From NCBI GenBank assembly GCA_003314535.1, contig POSG01000002.1:124001-188000 (forward strand): DNA of 64,000 nucleotides, given 5' to 3'. Below are positions 27,118-36,873 of the stretch, one piece after another. Each line of letters begins with the position of its first letter. Within the stretch, counting starts at the first letter, position 1. The DNA is from Geobacter sp. GTDB taxonomy: Bacteria; Desulfobacterota; Desulfuromonadia; Geobacterales; Geobacteraceae. The translations under genes were made by a program, and so were the position numbers. The notes beneath the pieces are model-generated. The model was not told where the DNA came from. It was given only the letters and a program-made list of their open reading frames with translations, and did not search any database.

Positions 27118-29601
27118 TCAGCCTTCAAATGATTCGACAGCTTGCCTTACCCGGATGACAAATTCGGACGGGTTCTCATCTTCAAGCAGCAATGGTGCTC
27201 CGAAAGCTACCTTGACCCTTCCCCGACGAGGCCATGCAGCCCCCCGTGGCAAAACCTTTTCCATTCCGCTGATACGTACAGGCACCAGGGGAATGCCCAG
27301 TTCAGAAGCCATTACGCCAATTCCCTGTTGAAAAGGCAGCATTACGCCATCTGCCGACCTTTCTCCTTCCGGGAAGACAAGGATGCTGACACCCTTGTCC
27401 ACAAGCTTTCCCATGAAAGCCAGAGATCTGCGGAAACCGGACCTTTGCGAAAGGGGAAACAGATTAAGGAAAAGAGTTCCATATTCATAGGTGAATCTTT
27501 TCCATAATCTGCCGGCCTGGGACCGGTAATTACTGAAAAAGAATTCCTCCCAGGCTGCCGTCGCTGTATGGTATCTCCAACCGGGGGGGAGAGAATACAT
27601 GACTGCAGGCTGATCGAGATAGCTCGTGTGGTTGGCAACAAGCATCACTGGAGACTTCAATCCACGGAGATGCTCCAGGCCGCTGCTCTCAAGCGTTACG
27701 AACAACCGGAACAGCGGTTGCTGGAAAACCAGATCGGCCAAGCGGCGCATAAATCGTGCCGGCATTCGATTCGTCCAGAGTCTCAGCTTCCTTCCCGTCA
27801 CCCGGGGTTCCCTGTCGGCGACAATCCTCCTCAGGTCTCCGACCGTTGTCCTCTCTCCGATGACTGATTCATCGAGGTCGATGCGATATTCCTGCTCCAG
27901 GCTGCTGATCAGCTCCAACCTTCCTATCGAGGTCAACCCCAGGTCATTTACGATGCTGGAATCCTCCCGCATCCGGGACGGCACGACTCCCGTCACCCTG
28001 GCAATCATGTTGAAGAGTTGATCTGTTCGGGTTGAGCCTACTTCTTCTCCGGTTCTTCCGGCAATCTTTTCCTTGACGATGAATTTCCGTATCTTCAGGG
28101 TCGCGGTCTTGGGAAACTCGGGTTCTGACCAGACTGAAACCCCGGTGATGCGGTGCAACTGGTCAATCTTCTGATTTGCCTGACTGATGATGTCAACGGC
28201 ACTTTTGCCTGTATCGTCGAGGAGCAGGACCGCGTGAACTTCCTCGCCCCCTCCCCTGTCGAGTCCGATGACGCATGATTCCCGCACGCCCGGAATATTG
28301 TTCAGCACGTTTTCAAGTTCATCCGGATACACGTTTATGCCAGCGCCGGTTACGATGAGTTCCTTGCGTCTGCCGAGAATGCGCAAGTTTCCTTCTCCAT
28401 CGAAACATCCCAGATCCCCGGTCCTGAACCATCCGTCAGTGGTAAACGATTCACATGTTGCCGCTTCATTGTGGTAATATCCAGGAAAAACGTTTTTTCC
28501 TCTCACCAGGATTTCATCGTTTTCCAGCCGGATCTGAACATCCGGCAAACAACCCCCCACAGTACCAGCAGCCTGGTGTTCGAAAGTATTGGCGCAGACA
28601 ACAGGCGAGCATTCGGTAAGTCCATACCCCTCTACAACGGTGAATGCCATTGCGTTCCAGAAATTGAAAAGTCCGGGAGGCAATTGAGCCCCACCCGACA
28701 CGAACAGCACGAAATTCCTTCCGAATTTAATCCTTATGGGCAGAAAGATGAGTTTTCTCGCAAAGAAAGGTAAATTCTCCGACAGCAGGATCAAACGGTT
28801 GAACAGCCATCCCAACCCCTTTGACTCCAATTCCCTGTCGATTGAACCCTTAAGTAACTGCAGAAGACGAGGCACACAGATCACAGCATGAATATCCTCT
28901 TCCCTGAAGGCATCAAGGATAGCGGATGGTTTGAGGGCACGAAGATATACGACGGTTGCGCCACGGTAAAGCGGGGTCAGAAACCCGCCCATCTGTTCAA
29001 ACATGTGTGAAAGAGGGAGAATTGAAAGGAAAACGAATTCCGGCCCTACAACAGGAATATGGGTATTGACCTGCCGCAGGTTTTCCAACAGGTTCCTGTG
29101 GGTCAGCACGACACCCTTAGGATTCCCTGTCGTACCGGAAGTGTAAACCAGTTCTGCAATATCATCGGGTTTTATTCCGTATTCAGGCAGCCTGGCAGGA
29201 ACCCGCGGCAGCAGCTTTTCCAGGTCTTCGGTCATGATCGATTTCAAGCCGCATCCGCATACATCCTTGAGACGGCTGCCGATGACAAGTGTCGCGCCCG
29301 AATTTTCTATCACTGGTACCGCACGCTCTGTTCCAGACATGAAATCCACCGGCACCACGATGGCGCCCCTTGCGATGCTTCCGAAAAATGCCACTACCCA
29401 CGAGAGGTTGTTGGGTGCCCATAAGATGACACGATCGCCTGGCTTTACCCCCCGTTGCGCCAGAAGTCCGTTCATGCGAAGGGACAAATCGTGCAACTGG
29501 GCGTACGAATACGAGAAACGACGGATTCCGGTTCTGTAGACGATTGCCGTTTTTTCGCCATTCACTGAAAATCCATCAAGAAGGTCCAAAAGCGTTTCCA
29601 T
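27118..29601 (-). CDS. Fusion of AMP-forming acyl ligase, acyl carrier protein and PlsC-type acyltransferase
   Basis: An 827-residue three-part enzyme. Residues about 10-510 are an ANL adenylation domain (YTSGTTGNPKG at 153-163, YGLTE near 326, TGD near 394, catalytic-Lys region TATLKIRKF near 500). Residues about 525-600 are an acyl/peptidyl carrier domain with the phosphopantetheine Ser558 in DLGLTSIGRLEL. Residues about 640-827 are a lysophosphatidate-type acyltransferase with NHTSYLD (657-663) and FPEGERS (743-749). The likely activity is activation of a fatty acid, loading on the built-in carrier, and transfer to a lysophospholipid, as in Aas. The ATG at 29601 was preferred to an upstream GTG. 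Confidence 0.9.
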   Translation of the reverse strand: METLLDLLDGFSVNGEKTAIVYRTGIRRFSYSYAQLHDLSLRMNGLLAQRGVKPGDRVILWAPNNLSWVVAFFGSIARGAIVVPVDFMSGTERAVPVIENSGATLVIGSRLKDVCGCGLKSIMTEDLEKLLPRVPARLPEYGIKPDDIAELVYTSGTTGNPKGVVLTHRNLLENLRQVNTHIPVVGPEFVFLSILPLSHMFEQMGGFLTPLYRGATVVYLRALKPSAILDAFREEDIHAVICVPRLLQLLKGSIDRELESKGLGWLFNRLILLSENLPFFARKLIFLPIRIKFGRNFVLFVSGGAQLPPGLFNFWNAMAFTVVEGYGLTECSPVVCANTFEHQAAGTVGGCLPDVQIRLENDEILVRGKNVFPGYYHNEAATCESFTTDGWFRTGDLGCFDGEGNLRILGRRKELIVTGAGINVYPDELENVLNNIPGVRESCVIGLDRGGGEEVHAVLLLDDTGKSAVDIISQANQKIDQLHRITGVSVWSEPEFPKTATLKIRKFIVKEKIAGRTGEEVGSTRTDQLFNMIARVTGVVPSRMREDSSIVNDLGLTSIGRLELISSLEQEYRIDLDESVIGERTTVGDLRRIVADREPRVTGRKLRLWTNRMPARFMRRLADLVFQQPLFRLFVTLESSGLEHLRGLKSPVMLVANHTSYLDQPAVMYSLPPGWRYHTATAAWEEFFFSNYRSQAGRLWKRFTYEYGTLFLNLFPLSQRSGFRRSLAFMGKLVDKGVSILVFPEGERSADGVMLPFQQGIGVMASELGIPLVPVRISGMEKVLPRGAAWPRRGRVKVAFGAPLLLEDENPSEFVIRVRQAVESFEG

Positions 29602-29652
29602 AGCAGATTCCCTGGGAAAGCATTTTGCTTTCCCGATCAAGTCGAGAGTCAC

Positions 29653-30040
29653 TATTCAGCTTAAAAATTCAATGTACTCTGCAAACTCAACTCCATCTCT
29701 GCGTCAGCAGAGAAACACAATTGGCATGCTATACTATACCTCAATCACATAGATTCGATAAGTGTCATCCCAAAAGTCTCTCCTGGCCGGTAAGGAATTT
29801 TCCTTTCTCTAGCGATGATCTGTCGATTCATGGCTCGCTGGGCGGAAGTTTAGCTGTTTTCATGCGCTTTCCCGGTTTGCACAGAAGGTTTATCACGATC
29901 TCCTCGAAAGCTCCACTCCGGCCTTTTACTACCATTACCAGGAGTATCCGGATGGAAACGAATTGAGATATGAAATGTTTTTCTCAAGAATTATCGATCA
30001 CATCCGATACTTATCTCAACAGAGCATAAAGGAATGGCAT
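29653..30040. other. Gap between acyl ligase fusion and PilZ gene
   Basis: About 390 bases with no gene I can support. Reading frames across it, including one on the plus strand from 29625, have no recognisable domain, and the frame leading into the PilZ gene lacks a ribosome binding site at its upstream starts. I checked for a c-di-GMP (GEMM) riboswitch because the next gene encodes a PilZ protein and saw none. Confidence 0.5.
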
Positions 30041-30658
30041 ATGAAAAGATTGAACAAGAATCAGAAATCCAGAAAATCCATGTTGAAGCGGTTGCTTGGG
30101 ATGACTGTTTCCGAACTGACATCCACAATTGGAACTCCATATGCATCATACAGTTTCCGTGATGAAGAAGTTCTCGTGTATGAAAAAGCCCCTGTAACCA
30201 ACATAGCTCTCCACAGAGGTCTTGTCGTGAAATGCGACACTATGACAGAAACCAGAAAAAACCCCAGAGTGAAGCCAGACGTCAAGATTCCGGTCATTGC
30301 ATATGGAAAGACAAGGATCAAGGGAGTTGTCCGGGACATGTCAGTCGACGGAATCTCAATATCCCACGAAAAAAACATAACTTTCAAACATGGTGAGGTT
30401 GTGACCCTGACTTTCCTTCTGCCGATGAATGGAATTAACAGGTTTCTCGAATTACCCTGCTTGGCAAACGACACAAGATTGGAAAATGGGAAGCGTACCT
30501 CCGTATTTCTCTACAATTTATCCAATGATTGCAGCCAGAGGAAGACAATTTCGAAGTATGTTGCTCTACGTACGACCCAGAATGAACTTGACCTTGACGA
30601 TCTGCTTATCCGGGGTGGCCGTGAAAACCTGAATTCGCGCCCTGTCCTGACCGCGTAA
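30041..30658 (+). CDS. PilZ domain protein
   Basis: A 205-residue cytoplasmic protein whose central part is a PilZ domain. The c-di-GMP-binding RxxxR motif is in TRKNPRVKPDV (about residue 75), and DMSVDGISI carries the second D-x-S-x-x-G motif. An N-terminal basic stretch and a segment (VSELTSTIGTPYASYSFRDE) precede it and match nothing I recognise. The ATG at 30041 was chosen because AAAGGAAT lies upstream; the frame is open to 29963. It probably acts as a c-di-GMP effector; the target is unknown. No diguanylate cyclase is nearby. Confidence 0.8.
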   Translation: MKRLNKNQKSRKSMLKRLLGMTVSELTSTIGTPYASYSFRDEEVLVYEKAPVTNIALHRGLVVKCDTMTETRKNPRVKPDVKIPVIAYGKTRIKGVVRDMSVDGISISHEKNITFKHGEVVTLTFLLPMNGINRFLELPCLANDTRLENGKRTSVFLYNLSNDCSQRKTISKYVALRTTQNELDLDDLLIRGGRENLNSRPVLTA

Positions 30659-30765
30659 ACATTCACTTCCCTTTTCGTGTTTCGCCTCTGAATACCACTT
30701 CAAACCCGGTTCCCGGTAAATTTTCTGGCAATATCTGCAGAAGGAAATTTTTTTGCGCCACACGC

Positions 30766-30794
30766 TTGACAATTTGTACCATCTGCAATATATT
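30766..30794 (+). promoter_or_regulatory. Consensus sigma-70 promoter placing transcription start at the PerR-type ATG
   Basis: TTGACA (30766-30771), a 17-base spacer and TATATT (30789-30794). The ATG of the following gene is at 30802, seven bases after the -10 box, so the mRNA would be leaderless or nearly so. No Shine-Dalgarno precedes that ATG. Confidence 0.75.
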
Positions 30795-30801
30795 TTTAAC
30801 C

Positions 30802-31269
30802 ATGAGTAACGTTTCCGATACAAAATTTGAAAGCAGAATTGGGATCTTTGAATCTGAATGCAGAAAGAATTCCCTGGCGCTGACCGTTCAAAGAAGAGCC
30901 ATATACGATGCGCTCTCCTGCCGAAAGGATCACCCGACAGCCGACCAGGTTTACGAAGACATCAAGTCGAAGCTAAAGGGTGTATCAAGAACCACTGTAT
31001 ATCGTGTTCTCGATACGCTTGTAACCATCGGGGTTGCAAAAAGGATCAGCATCCCAGATCCAAAAGCCAGGTTCGATGGCGATATGCAACGTCATCACCA
31101 TCTTACCTGCATGAAGTGCGGGACAGTATTCGACTTGCATGACGAATCCCTGAACAACCTTCAGGCGCCACTGGGCAATGACAACGGATTTGAAATAATG
31201 GATTACTCGATTACCTTCACGGGCCTTTGCTCAGCATGCCGTAGCACCATAAAGTATCCCGCCAAGTAA
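30802..31269 (+). CDS. Fur family transcriptional regulator, PerR-like
   Basis: A 155-residue metalloregulator. The winged helix is visible in LTVQRRAIYDALSCRKDHPTADQVYEDIK and GVSRTTVYRVLDTLV. The metal site follows in DGDMQRHHHLTCMKCGTVFDL, with a second CxxC at LCSACRS forming the structural zinc site. The DGDMQRHHH block and overall pattern resemble peroxide-sensing PerR more than iron-sensing Fur. The ATG at 30802 gives a normal N terminus. It is followed by a flavodiiron protein (79 bases) and a rubredoxin-like protein, so these are likely targets. It may also regulate itself, as the promoter is right at its start. Confidence 0.88.
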   Translation: MSNVSDTKFESRIGIFESECRKNSLALTVQRRAIYDALSCRKDHPTADQVYEDIKSKLKGVSRTTVYRVLDTLVTIGVAKRISIPDPKARFDGDMQRHHHLTCMKCGTVFDLHDESLNNLQAPLGNDNGFEIMDYSITFTGLCSACRSTIKYPAK

Positions 31270-31348
31270 ACATAATACCGCTTATTCATGTGATGTACGG
31301 ATCGCATACCGCACCACAGCAGCACGATTTTACAACCAAGGAGGGGAC

Positions 31349-32563
31349 ATGGAAGCTTTCGAACTTAAGAAGAATTTTTTCTGGGTTGGAGCTATCGATT
31401 GGTCAGTCAGAGATTTCCACGGTTACGAAACCCCGCGTGGAACTACATACAACAATTACCTGATCATCGATAAGGAAATCACACTTATAGATACTGTAAA
31501 GTACGATTTCTCAGATATCACCATAAAGCATATAAAGGGACTTGTAGACCCCTCCCAAATCAAGCATGTCGTGATAAACCATATTGAAAACGATCATGCG
31601 ACTGCCATTGACCGGATAATGTCCCTGTGCCCGGAAGCGACAATACATATCACGGAGCGCGGCAAGAAAGGACTTGACCGTTTCTTCGACACTTCGCGAT
31701 GGAAGTTTCATATCGTCAAGACTGGGGACACTCTGAACATCGGGCAGAACAACCTGATCTTCGTGGAAACTCCCATGCTTCACTGGCCCGACTCCATGAT
31801 GACCTTCTGCCCTGAAGCGGCGATTCTTTTCAGCCAGGACGGCTTCGGCCAGCACCTTGCTTCAACCGCACGGTTTGATGATGATTTCACCAATTGCGTC
31901 TCCTCGACCATTCTGGACGACGCGGTTGTCGACTATTACGCGAACATACTCATGCCATTCGGCCAAATAATTCTAGAGGCCGTTTCAAACCTGCAGAAAC
32001 TCGGAATAAAGCCAGAGATCATCGCACCCGACCATGGCATAATCTGGCGTGCCAAGCCGCAGCAGGTCATCGACTCGTACATTGCCATGGCCAGTGGAAA
32101 ATCCGATCTCCGGGCACTGATAGTTTACGACACCATGTGGAAAAGCACTGAACTGATGTCAGTACCCATTTCAGAAGGCATAAGGGACGAAGGCGTGGAT
32201 TGCAGGGTGCTCAAGCTCAGGGCCACACCCATGAACGTGATAATAAGGGAATTCTGGAAAGCCCGCGGAACTCTGTTCGGCACTCCCACCCTCAACAACA
32301 TCATGTTCCCGACAGTAGCCGAATGTCTGACTCATCTGAGGGGGCTGCGGCCAAGGAACCGCATAGCAGGAGCCTTCGGCAGCTATGGCTGGGGCGGAGG
32401 TGCGGTCAAGGAAGCATACGAAATCTTCACGAAGATGGGACTGGAACTCTTCGAACCGGGCCTGCAAGTGATCTATAGGCCCTCGTCAGAAGATGAAGAG
32501 AAATGTTATCAGTTCGGCAGGAGTTTCGCTGCAAGAATTAAGGAGTACCACGCGCAGTTCTGA
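31349..32563 (+). CDS. Flavodiiron protein (FprA-type oxygen/NO reductase)
   Basis: A 404-residue soluble enzyme reducing O2 to water or NO to N2O. The metallo-beta-lactamase-like domain (1-250) has the diiron ligands His78, Glu80, Asp82 and His83 in HIENDHATAI, His145 in MLHWPDS, Asp164 in SQDGFGQ and His229 in APDHGIIW. The flavodoxin domain (about 255-400) binds FMN, with YDTMWKSTE as the phosphate loop. The usual glycine after 'DHS/A' is Thr here. GGAGGGG lies upstream of the ATG. Its neighbours, a PerR-like regulator and a rubredoxin-like electron donor, fit an oxidative/nitrosative defence unit. Confidence 0.95.
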   Translation: MEAFELKKNFFWVGAIDWSVRDFHGYETPRGTTYNNYLIIDKEITLIDTVKYDFSDITIKHIKGLVDPSQIKHVVINHIENDHATAIDRIMSLCPEATIHITERGKKGLDRFFDTSRWKFHIVKTGDTLNIGQNNLIFVETPMLHWPDSMMTFCPEAAILFSQDGFGQHLASTARFDDDFTNCVSSTILDDAVVDYYANILMPFGQIILEAVSNLQKLGIKPEIIAPDHGIIWRAKPQQVIDSYIAMASGKSDLRALIVYDTMWKSTELMSVPISEGIRDEGVDCRVLKLRATPMNVIIREFWKARGTLFGTPTLNNIMFPTVAECLTHLRGLRPRNRIAGAFGSYGWGGGAVKEAYEIFTKMGLELFEPGLQVIYRPSSEDEEKCYQFGRSFAARIKEYHAQF

Positions 32564-32599
32564 AAAGAAACTGCGTTAATACATCGAGAGGAGAACGAT

Positions 32600-32719
32600 A
32601 TGCCGAAAACGAAAAAATGGCAATGCACAGTATGCGGTTACAAGAACGAGGGTGATGCTCCTCCAAAGCAGTGCCCTGCCTGCGGAGTTGACGCTACCAA
32701 GTTCGTGCCTTTCAAATAG
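32600..32719 (+). CDS. Rubredoxin-like small iron protein
   Basis: A 39-residue protein with two metal-binding knuckles, WQCTVCGY and QCPACG, about 20 residues apart. This is the rubredoxin-type (rubrerythrin tail-type) one-iron site without the rest of a full-length rubredoxin (about 52 residues). The ATG at 32600 has AGGAGA 6 bases upstream. It begins 36 bases after the flavodiiron gene and is the likely electron donor to it, although a full rubredoxin normally does that. Below the size usually reported by gene finders. Confidence 0.88.
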   Translation: MPKTKKWQCTVCGYKNEGDAPPKQCPACGVDATKFVPFK

Positions 32720-32785
32720 GTACGAATCAGAAAACCGATGTCTGCCTGATTTTTGCAACTGAGCAAGACTTTTCAGCCACAATGC

Positions 32786-32821
32786 GGAAACGGCGTTCAT
32801 AATGGTCTGGACGCCGTTTCC
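32786..32821. terminator. Hairpin between convergent rubredoxin and nadE genes
   Basis: GGAAACGGCGT and ACGCCGTTTCC form a perfect 11-bp stem around a 14-base loop, midway between two converging genes. Neither side has a long T run, so it is a weak or factor-assisted terminator, or an mRNA 3'-end stabiliser. Confidence 0.6.
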
Positions 32822-32831
32822 TTGCACCTTC

Positions 32832-34901
32832 CTACCCCTTGTAATCGGGAATCCTCTCAAGTTCATCAAGCCATGCCTTCGCCTCTCCATCGCTCGGGGC
32901 ACGCCAGTCACCTCGGGGAGAGAGAGACCCTCCGGAACCGACCTTGGGGGCATTCGCCATGCAGCTCCGCTTGTACTGGCTGGTTTTGAAGAATCGTCGA
33001 ACGAAGATTTTCAGCCATTTCTTTATATCGTGGAGAGTATAGTCATGTCGCTTCGATTCAGGAATGTCGGGCCATCCGGGCAGTGCTTTGTCGTGCCAGG
33101 TATTCCAGGCCAGGAATGCCACTTTTGCCGGCAGATATCCGAGCCGCAGAATATAGTAGAGATGGAAATCCTGCAATTCATAGGGGCCGACCACGTCCTC
33201 GGTCCGCTGCACGGGCTGGCCGCTCGTATCCTCCCCTGGTACCAGCTCCGGGCTTATCTCGGTCTCGAGAATATCTTCCAGAACAGGGCTAACCGCAGAT
33301 CCCAGCTGATGGGTCTCTGCAGCCCACCTGATAAGATATTGAATGAGGGTCTTGGGCACACTGGCATTTACGTGGTAGTGCGCCATGTGATCACCGACGC
33401 CGTAGGTGCACCAGCCTAGGGCGAGTTCGCTCAGATCACTGGTGCCCACCACAAGCCCACCATACTGGTTTGCCAGGCGGAACAGATGACTGGTCCTCTC
33501 TCCTGCCTGGACATTCTCAAAGGTTACGTCGTAAACCGGTTTGCCGTCGTAAAAGGGATGGCCTATGTCTTTCAGCATCTGCAGGCAGCTGGGCCTGATG
33601 TCAATTTCACTATAGGTGCATCCGATGGTCCGTATCAGCTGGCGGGCCTGTTCGAGCGTGCGCTGGCTCGTGGCAAAACCGGGCATTGTATAGGCTAGGA
33701 TATGAAAGCGGGACAGTCCCATCACGTCCATGGCCCGGGCGCACACGATAAGGGCCTGTGTCGAATCCAGCCCTCCTGAGACGCCGATGACCATCTTGTC
33801 GGCTCCGGTGGCCTGGAAACGCTTTACCAATGCTTGAACCTGTATCTCGTAAACCTCACGGCAGCGCTCGTCTCTTCTGGCCGGATCGCTGGGAACGAAG
33901 GGAAACCGTTCGTACCTGCGCTGCAATGGGATGAGCCCCTCAGTGTCAATGCTCGCGGGAAAAGTGATGGTACGGAATTTTTTGAGTTCGTCGCTGTGGC
34001 TTCGAATGGATTGCCCGAAGCTTGTCTGCCGCATCCTTTCCTGCACTAACCGGTCAAGATCGATATCCCCCGAAACCAACTGTTCCGAGTAACTGAATCG
34101 AGCTGATTCAGCCACTTTTGAGCCGTTCTCGTAGATCATGCCGTGCCCGTCCCAAGCCAGGTCTGTGGAAGATTCTCCCATGCCGGAAGCACTGTAGAGA
34201 TATGCCGAAAGGCACCGTCCCGACTGGTTTGCAACCAGTTGCCGACGGTAATCGGCTTTGCCGACAGTTATATTCGAGGCAGAAAGATTTACCAGAATTG
34301 TTGCACCTGCCAGCGCCGCATAAGACGAAGGAGGGATCGGCACCCATACATCTTCACAGATTTCAGCATAAAACGTCAGCATGGGCTGGTTTTCCACGCG
34401 GAACAACAGCCTGTTTCCAAAAGGGATTTCCGTCTGGCCGAGAAGGTCTATGCTGTCACGCAACGAATGGTCAGCAGGGGCAAATTGCCTGAGTTCATAG
34501 AATTCCCGATAGTTGGGCAGATATGTCTTGGGGATTACCCCCAGCAGCTTTCCCTGGTAGAAGGCCGCGGCACAATTGAACAACAGACCGTCTATACGCA
34601 ATGGAAGACCCACAAGACCAATGACCGGAATGTTGCGCGATTCGTCAAGAATCCTTTCAAGTGCTGAAAGACAGCCATCTAGAAGCGCCTGCTGATGGAA
34701 CAGGTCCTCGCAGGAATAAGAGGAGATCCCCAGTTCAGGGAAAACGGTCAACAAGATTTTTTGTTCCGCTGACTTTTTGAGAAGTGAAATGGTCTGAACT
34801 GCGTTGAATTCAGGATCCGCAACTCTTACCTCGGGAAGCGCTACTGCAGTCCGGATGAAGTTGTGGGCATAAAGGTTCAGGAAATCATGTTTGGGGTCCA
34901 A
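32832..34901 (-). CDS. nadE: Glutamine-dependent NAD+ synthetase
   Basis: Final step of NAD synthesis: amidates nicotinate adenine dinucleotide using glutamine. The 689-residue two-domain protein has an N-terminal nitrilase-type glutaminase (Glu in [14 protein letters not shown], Lys in [13 protein letters not shown], Cys in [11 protein letters not shown]) and a C-terminal ATP-pyrophosphatase domain with the P-loop [12 protein letters not shown] near residue 370 and [17 protein letters not shown]. The start is TTG at 34901, with GGAGGGAA about 5 bases upstream and no nearby ATG. It is unlinked to nadB although both NAD enzymes are in this window. Confidence 0.95.
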   Translation of the reverse strand: MDPKHDFLNLYAHNFIRTAVALPEVRVADPEFNAVQTISLLKKSAEQKILLTVFPELGISSYSCEDLFHQQALLDGCLSALERILDESRNIPVIGLVGLPLRIDGLLFNCAAAFYQGKLLGVIPKTYLPNYREFYELRQFAPADHSLRDSIDLLGQTEIPFGNRLLFRVENQPMLTFYAEICEDVWVPIPPSSYAALAGATILVNLSASNITVGKADYRRQLVANQSGRCLSAYLYSASGMGESSTDLAWDGHGMIYENGSKVAESARFSYSEQLVSGDIDLDRLVQERMRQTSFGQSIRSHSDELKKFRTITFPASIDTEGLIPLQRRYERFPFVPSDPARRDERCREVYEIQVQALVKRFQATGADKMVIGVSGGLDSTQALIVCARAMDVMGLSRFHILAYTMPGFATSQRTLEQARQLIRTIGCTYSEIDIRPSCLQMLKDIGHPFYDGKPVYDVTFENVQAGERTSHLFRLANQYGGLVVGTSDLSELALGWCTYGVGDHMAHYHVNASVPKTLIQYLIRWAAETHQLGSAVSPVLEDILETEISPELVPGEDTSGQPVQRTEDVVGPYELQDFHLYYILRLGYLPAKVAFLAWNTWHDKALPGWPDIPESKRHDYTLHDIKKWLKIFVRRFFKTSQYKRSCMANAPKVGSGGSLSPRGDWRAPSDGEAKAWLDELERIPDYKG

Positions 34902-35057
34902 GGGGTTCCCTCCTCCAGAAGGTCACGGATAGCGGATTTCAAGGCCACTTGTCAAAGTAACTGCTGAATATTCGCCAATCTTTCTATACCTTCCGAAGCA
35001 GGGTGTCAACGGTTTTCAATCTTGTATCCCGTTGCGGGATCGGGATATTTCGTAACC

Positions 35058-35516
35058 TCAGGCCGCCGCCATCGTCCATTCCAGTTCACCCTGACCAAAC
35101 ATCTTTTCCACGTCGAGAAGAATGATCAGTTTGTTGCCTATCCTGCCGATCCCGCTGAAACAGTCCCCGCCGGAAGTCCTTACTGTGTCCGGTGTCGGCG
35201 AAACCTGATCTGGCGCAAGCTTTGTCACCTGGGAAACCTGATCGACAATAATCCCTATGGTTGAGCCAGCCATATCCACGACAACTATTCTCTGGGTCTG
35301 GGTGTTTTCGAGTATTGATTCTCCCAGGCAGAAACGTTTCCTGAAATTGATTACAGGTATCACTTTTCCACGGAGGTTGATAACACCTTCCGCATAATCA
35401 GGAGCATTTGGAATTCTTGTGATTTCCATCATGCGGATAATCTCCTGAACTTTGAGGATGTCCACACAATACTCTTCACTACCGACCAGGAATCCCACCA
35501 TTTGCTGAATTTCCAT
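35058..35516 (-). CDS. cheW: CheW-type chemotaxis coupling protein
   Basis: A 152-residue single CheW domain linking receptors to the CheA kinase. Conserved stretches: YCVDILKVQEIIRMMEITRIPNAP, GVINLRGKVIPVINFRKRF, and GIIVDQVSQVTKL. The ATG at 35516 has GGGAGGTG upstream. No CheA, receptor or other chemotaxis gene is near, so it is an orphan copy; Geobacter-type genomes carry several chemosensory systems, and its partner cannot be told from here. Confidence 0.92.
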   Translation of the reverse strand: MEIQQMVGFLVGSEEYCVDILKVQEIIRMMEITRIPNAPDYAEGVINLRGKVIPVINFRKRFCLGESILENTQTQRIVVVDMAGSTIGIIVDQVSQVTKLAPDQVSPTPDTVRTSGGDCFSGIGRIGNKLIILLDVEKMFGQGELEWTMAAA

Positions 35517-35637
35517 TTGCACCTCCCCCGAAGTTCACACGAATCATAAAGCGAAATTGTCAATAGCAATGTATTCTATCAATTCTTTTCGGCAGGGCTT
35601 GCAAATACTTGAGAATCAGAACGGTTTTTTCCTGGAG

Positions 35638-36786
35638 TCATTTCAAGGCCCCGGTCTCCGGAATCCGTATGAATTGTGCGAGGACAAGGGAAACCGCACC
35701 AAGCAGGGCACCAACAAAAAAAGGGATCCGGTAGTCTACCATCCACAAGAGCCCCCCCAATGCCGGGAGAAAAACAGCTGCAGCATGATTGACGGTAAAG
35801 CCTACGGCCGTGCTTGGTGCAATGTCGGCCGGATCTGCAATCTTGTGGAAGTACGTCCTGATAGCTACGGAAAAGCAGAAGAGAATCGAGTCCAGAATAT
35901 ATACGGCGGCAACAGTCAATTTTGATGTAGTGCTGGCGTAAGTAATGAAAATCATTATTACACCGAGATATTCGATCGTGCAAAGAGTGCGTTCCCCGAA
36001 CTCTATAACTGCCCTGCCGATCAATGGGTTGAGTATCCAGTTGATCGCGTTGTTGATGAGAAAGAGCGTCGTTACCTCACGAACTGTAAAATGAAAAATT
36101 TTTACCAGCAGGAACATGGAAAATACCATGAAAATCTGCCTTCTGGCGCCGGACAGGAAAGTAAGGCAATAAAAAAGCCAGTAGCGTTTCCTGACAACCA
36201 TCTTGAGGCTTTGATGTGGAATGTCTTTGTGAGTCGGATCTTGAAACAGCCCCCAAAGACCAGCAACCACAACCAGGAGACCGATGATGAGGAACATGCC
36301 CTTGTATTCCAGAAAACCGCCAAGAAACCATATAAGAAGCGCAGAGGCTATGCTTGATGCTGCGGCAAGCCCTCGCAGTCTCCCGAGAATGAGCGGAGAT
36401 ACGTTGGTAGCGAAATATTGCAGGGTAAGAGATTGATTTGTCGTTTCATAAAAGTGGAAACCGAAACTCATGATGATGGTGGTGAGAACCACACCGCCAT
36501 AGGAAGGCAAAAGCCCGGTTATGGCCACTCCTGCTCCAAGCAGCGTAATTGACATTGCTGAGAGACGATGTTCCTTGATGAACAACATGACGTACACAAC
36601 CAGCAGAGCCAGAAAACCAGGCACTTCACGGAAAGACTGTATGATGCCAACCTGATCTCCCTGCAGTTCAACGACTTCAACAGCATAGTTGTTGAACAGA
36701 ATTGTATACCCCTGTATCCCGACCATGGAAGCAGCCGTCAATACCGCCAGAAAACGAAGCATGGGTTTTTGTGAGTCTTCGATCAT
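35638..36786 (-). CDS. Major facilitator superfamily transporter
   Basis: A 382-residue inner-membrane protein with about 10-12 hydrophobic helices. The family pattern is loose: GIIQSFREVPGFLALLVVYVML, then GRLRGLAAASSIASALLIWFLGG, and TVNHAAAVFLPALGGLLWMVDYRIPFFVGALLGAVSL. The substrate is unknown. The ATG at 36786 is preferred because a longer open frame to 36972 would run through the hairpin terminator at 36874-36898 and encode a basic, unrelated N terminus. It is downstream of ahcY but probably transcribed separately. Confidence 0.8.
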   Translation of the reverse strand: MIEDSQKPMLRFLAVLTAASMVGIQGYTILFNNYAVEVVELQGDQVGIIQSFREVPGFLALLVVYVMLFIKEHRLSAMSITLLGAGVAITGLLPSYGGVVLTTIIMSFGFHFYETTNQSLTLQYFATNVSPLILGRLRGLAAASSIASALLIWFLGGFLEYKGMFLIIGLLVVVAGLWGLFQDPTHKDIPHQSLKMVVRKRYWLFYCLTFLSGARRQIFMVFSMFLLVKIFHFTVREVTTLFLINNAINWILNPLIGRAVIEFGERTLCTIEYLGVIMIFITYASTTSKLTVAAVYILDSILFCFSVAIRTYFHKIADPADIAPSTAVGFTVNHAAAVFLPALGGLLWMVDYRIPFFVGALLGAVSLVLAQFIRIPETGALK

Positions 36787-36873
36787 TTCTCTTGCAGCCG
36801 TTTTTCCAGATACGGGGATTTTATTCTCTTGTCGTGCGAAAGATCTACTGTTCAGGAAAATACGGGAAACGAA

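Noticed and set aside
29653-30040. c-di-GMP (GEMM) riboswitch upstream of the PilZ gene
   Set aside because: No GGACGCAAAGC-like core or matching stems were found on the plus strand.
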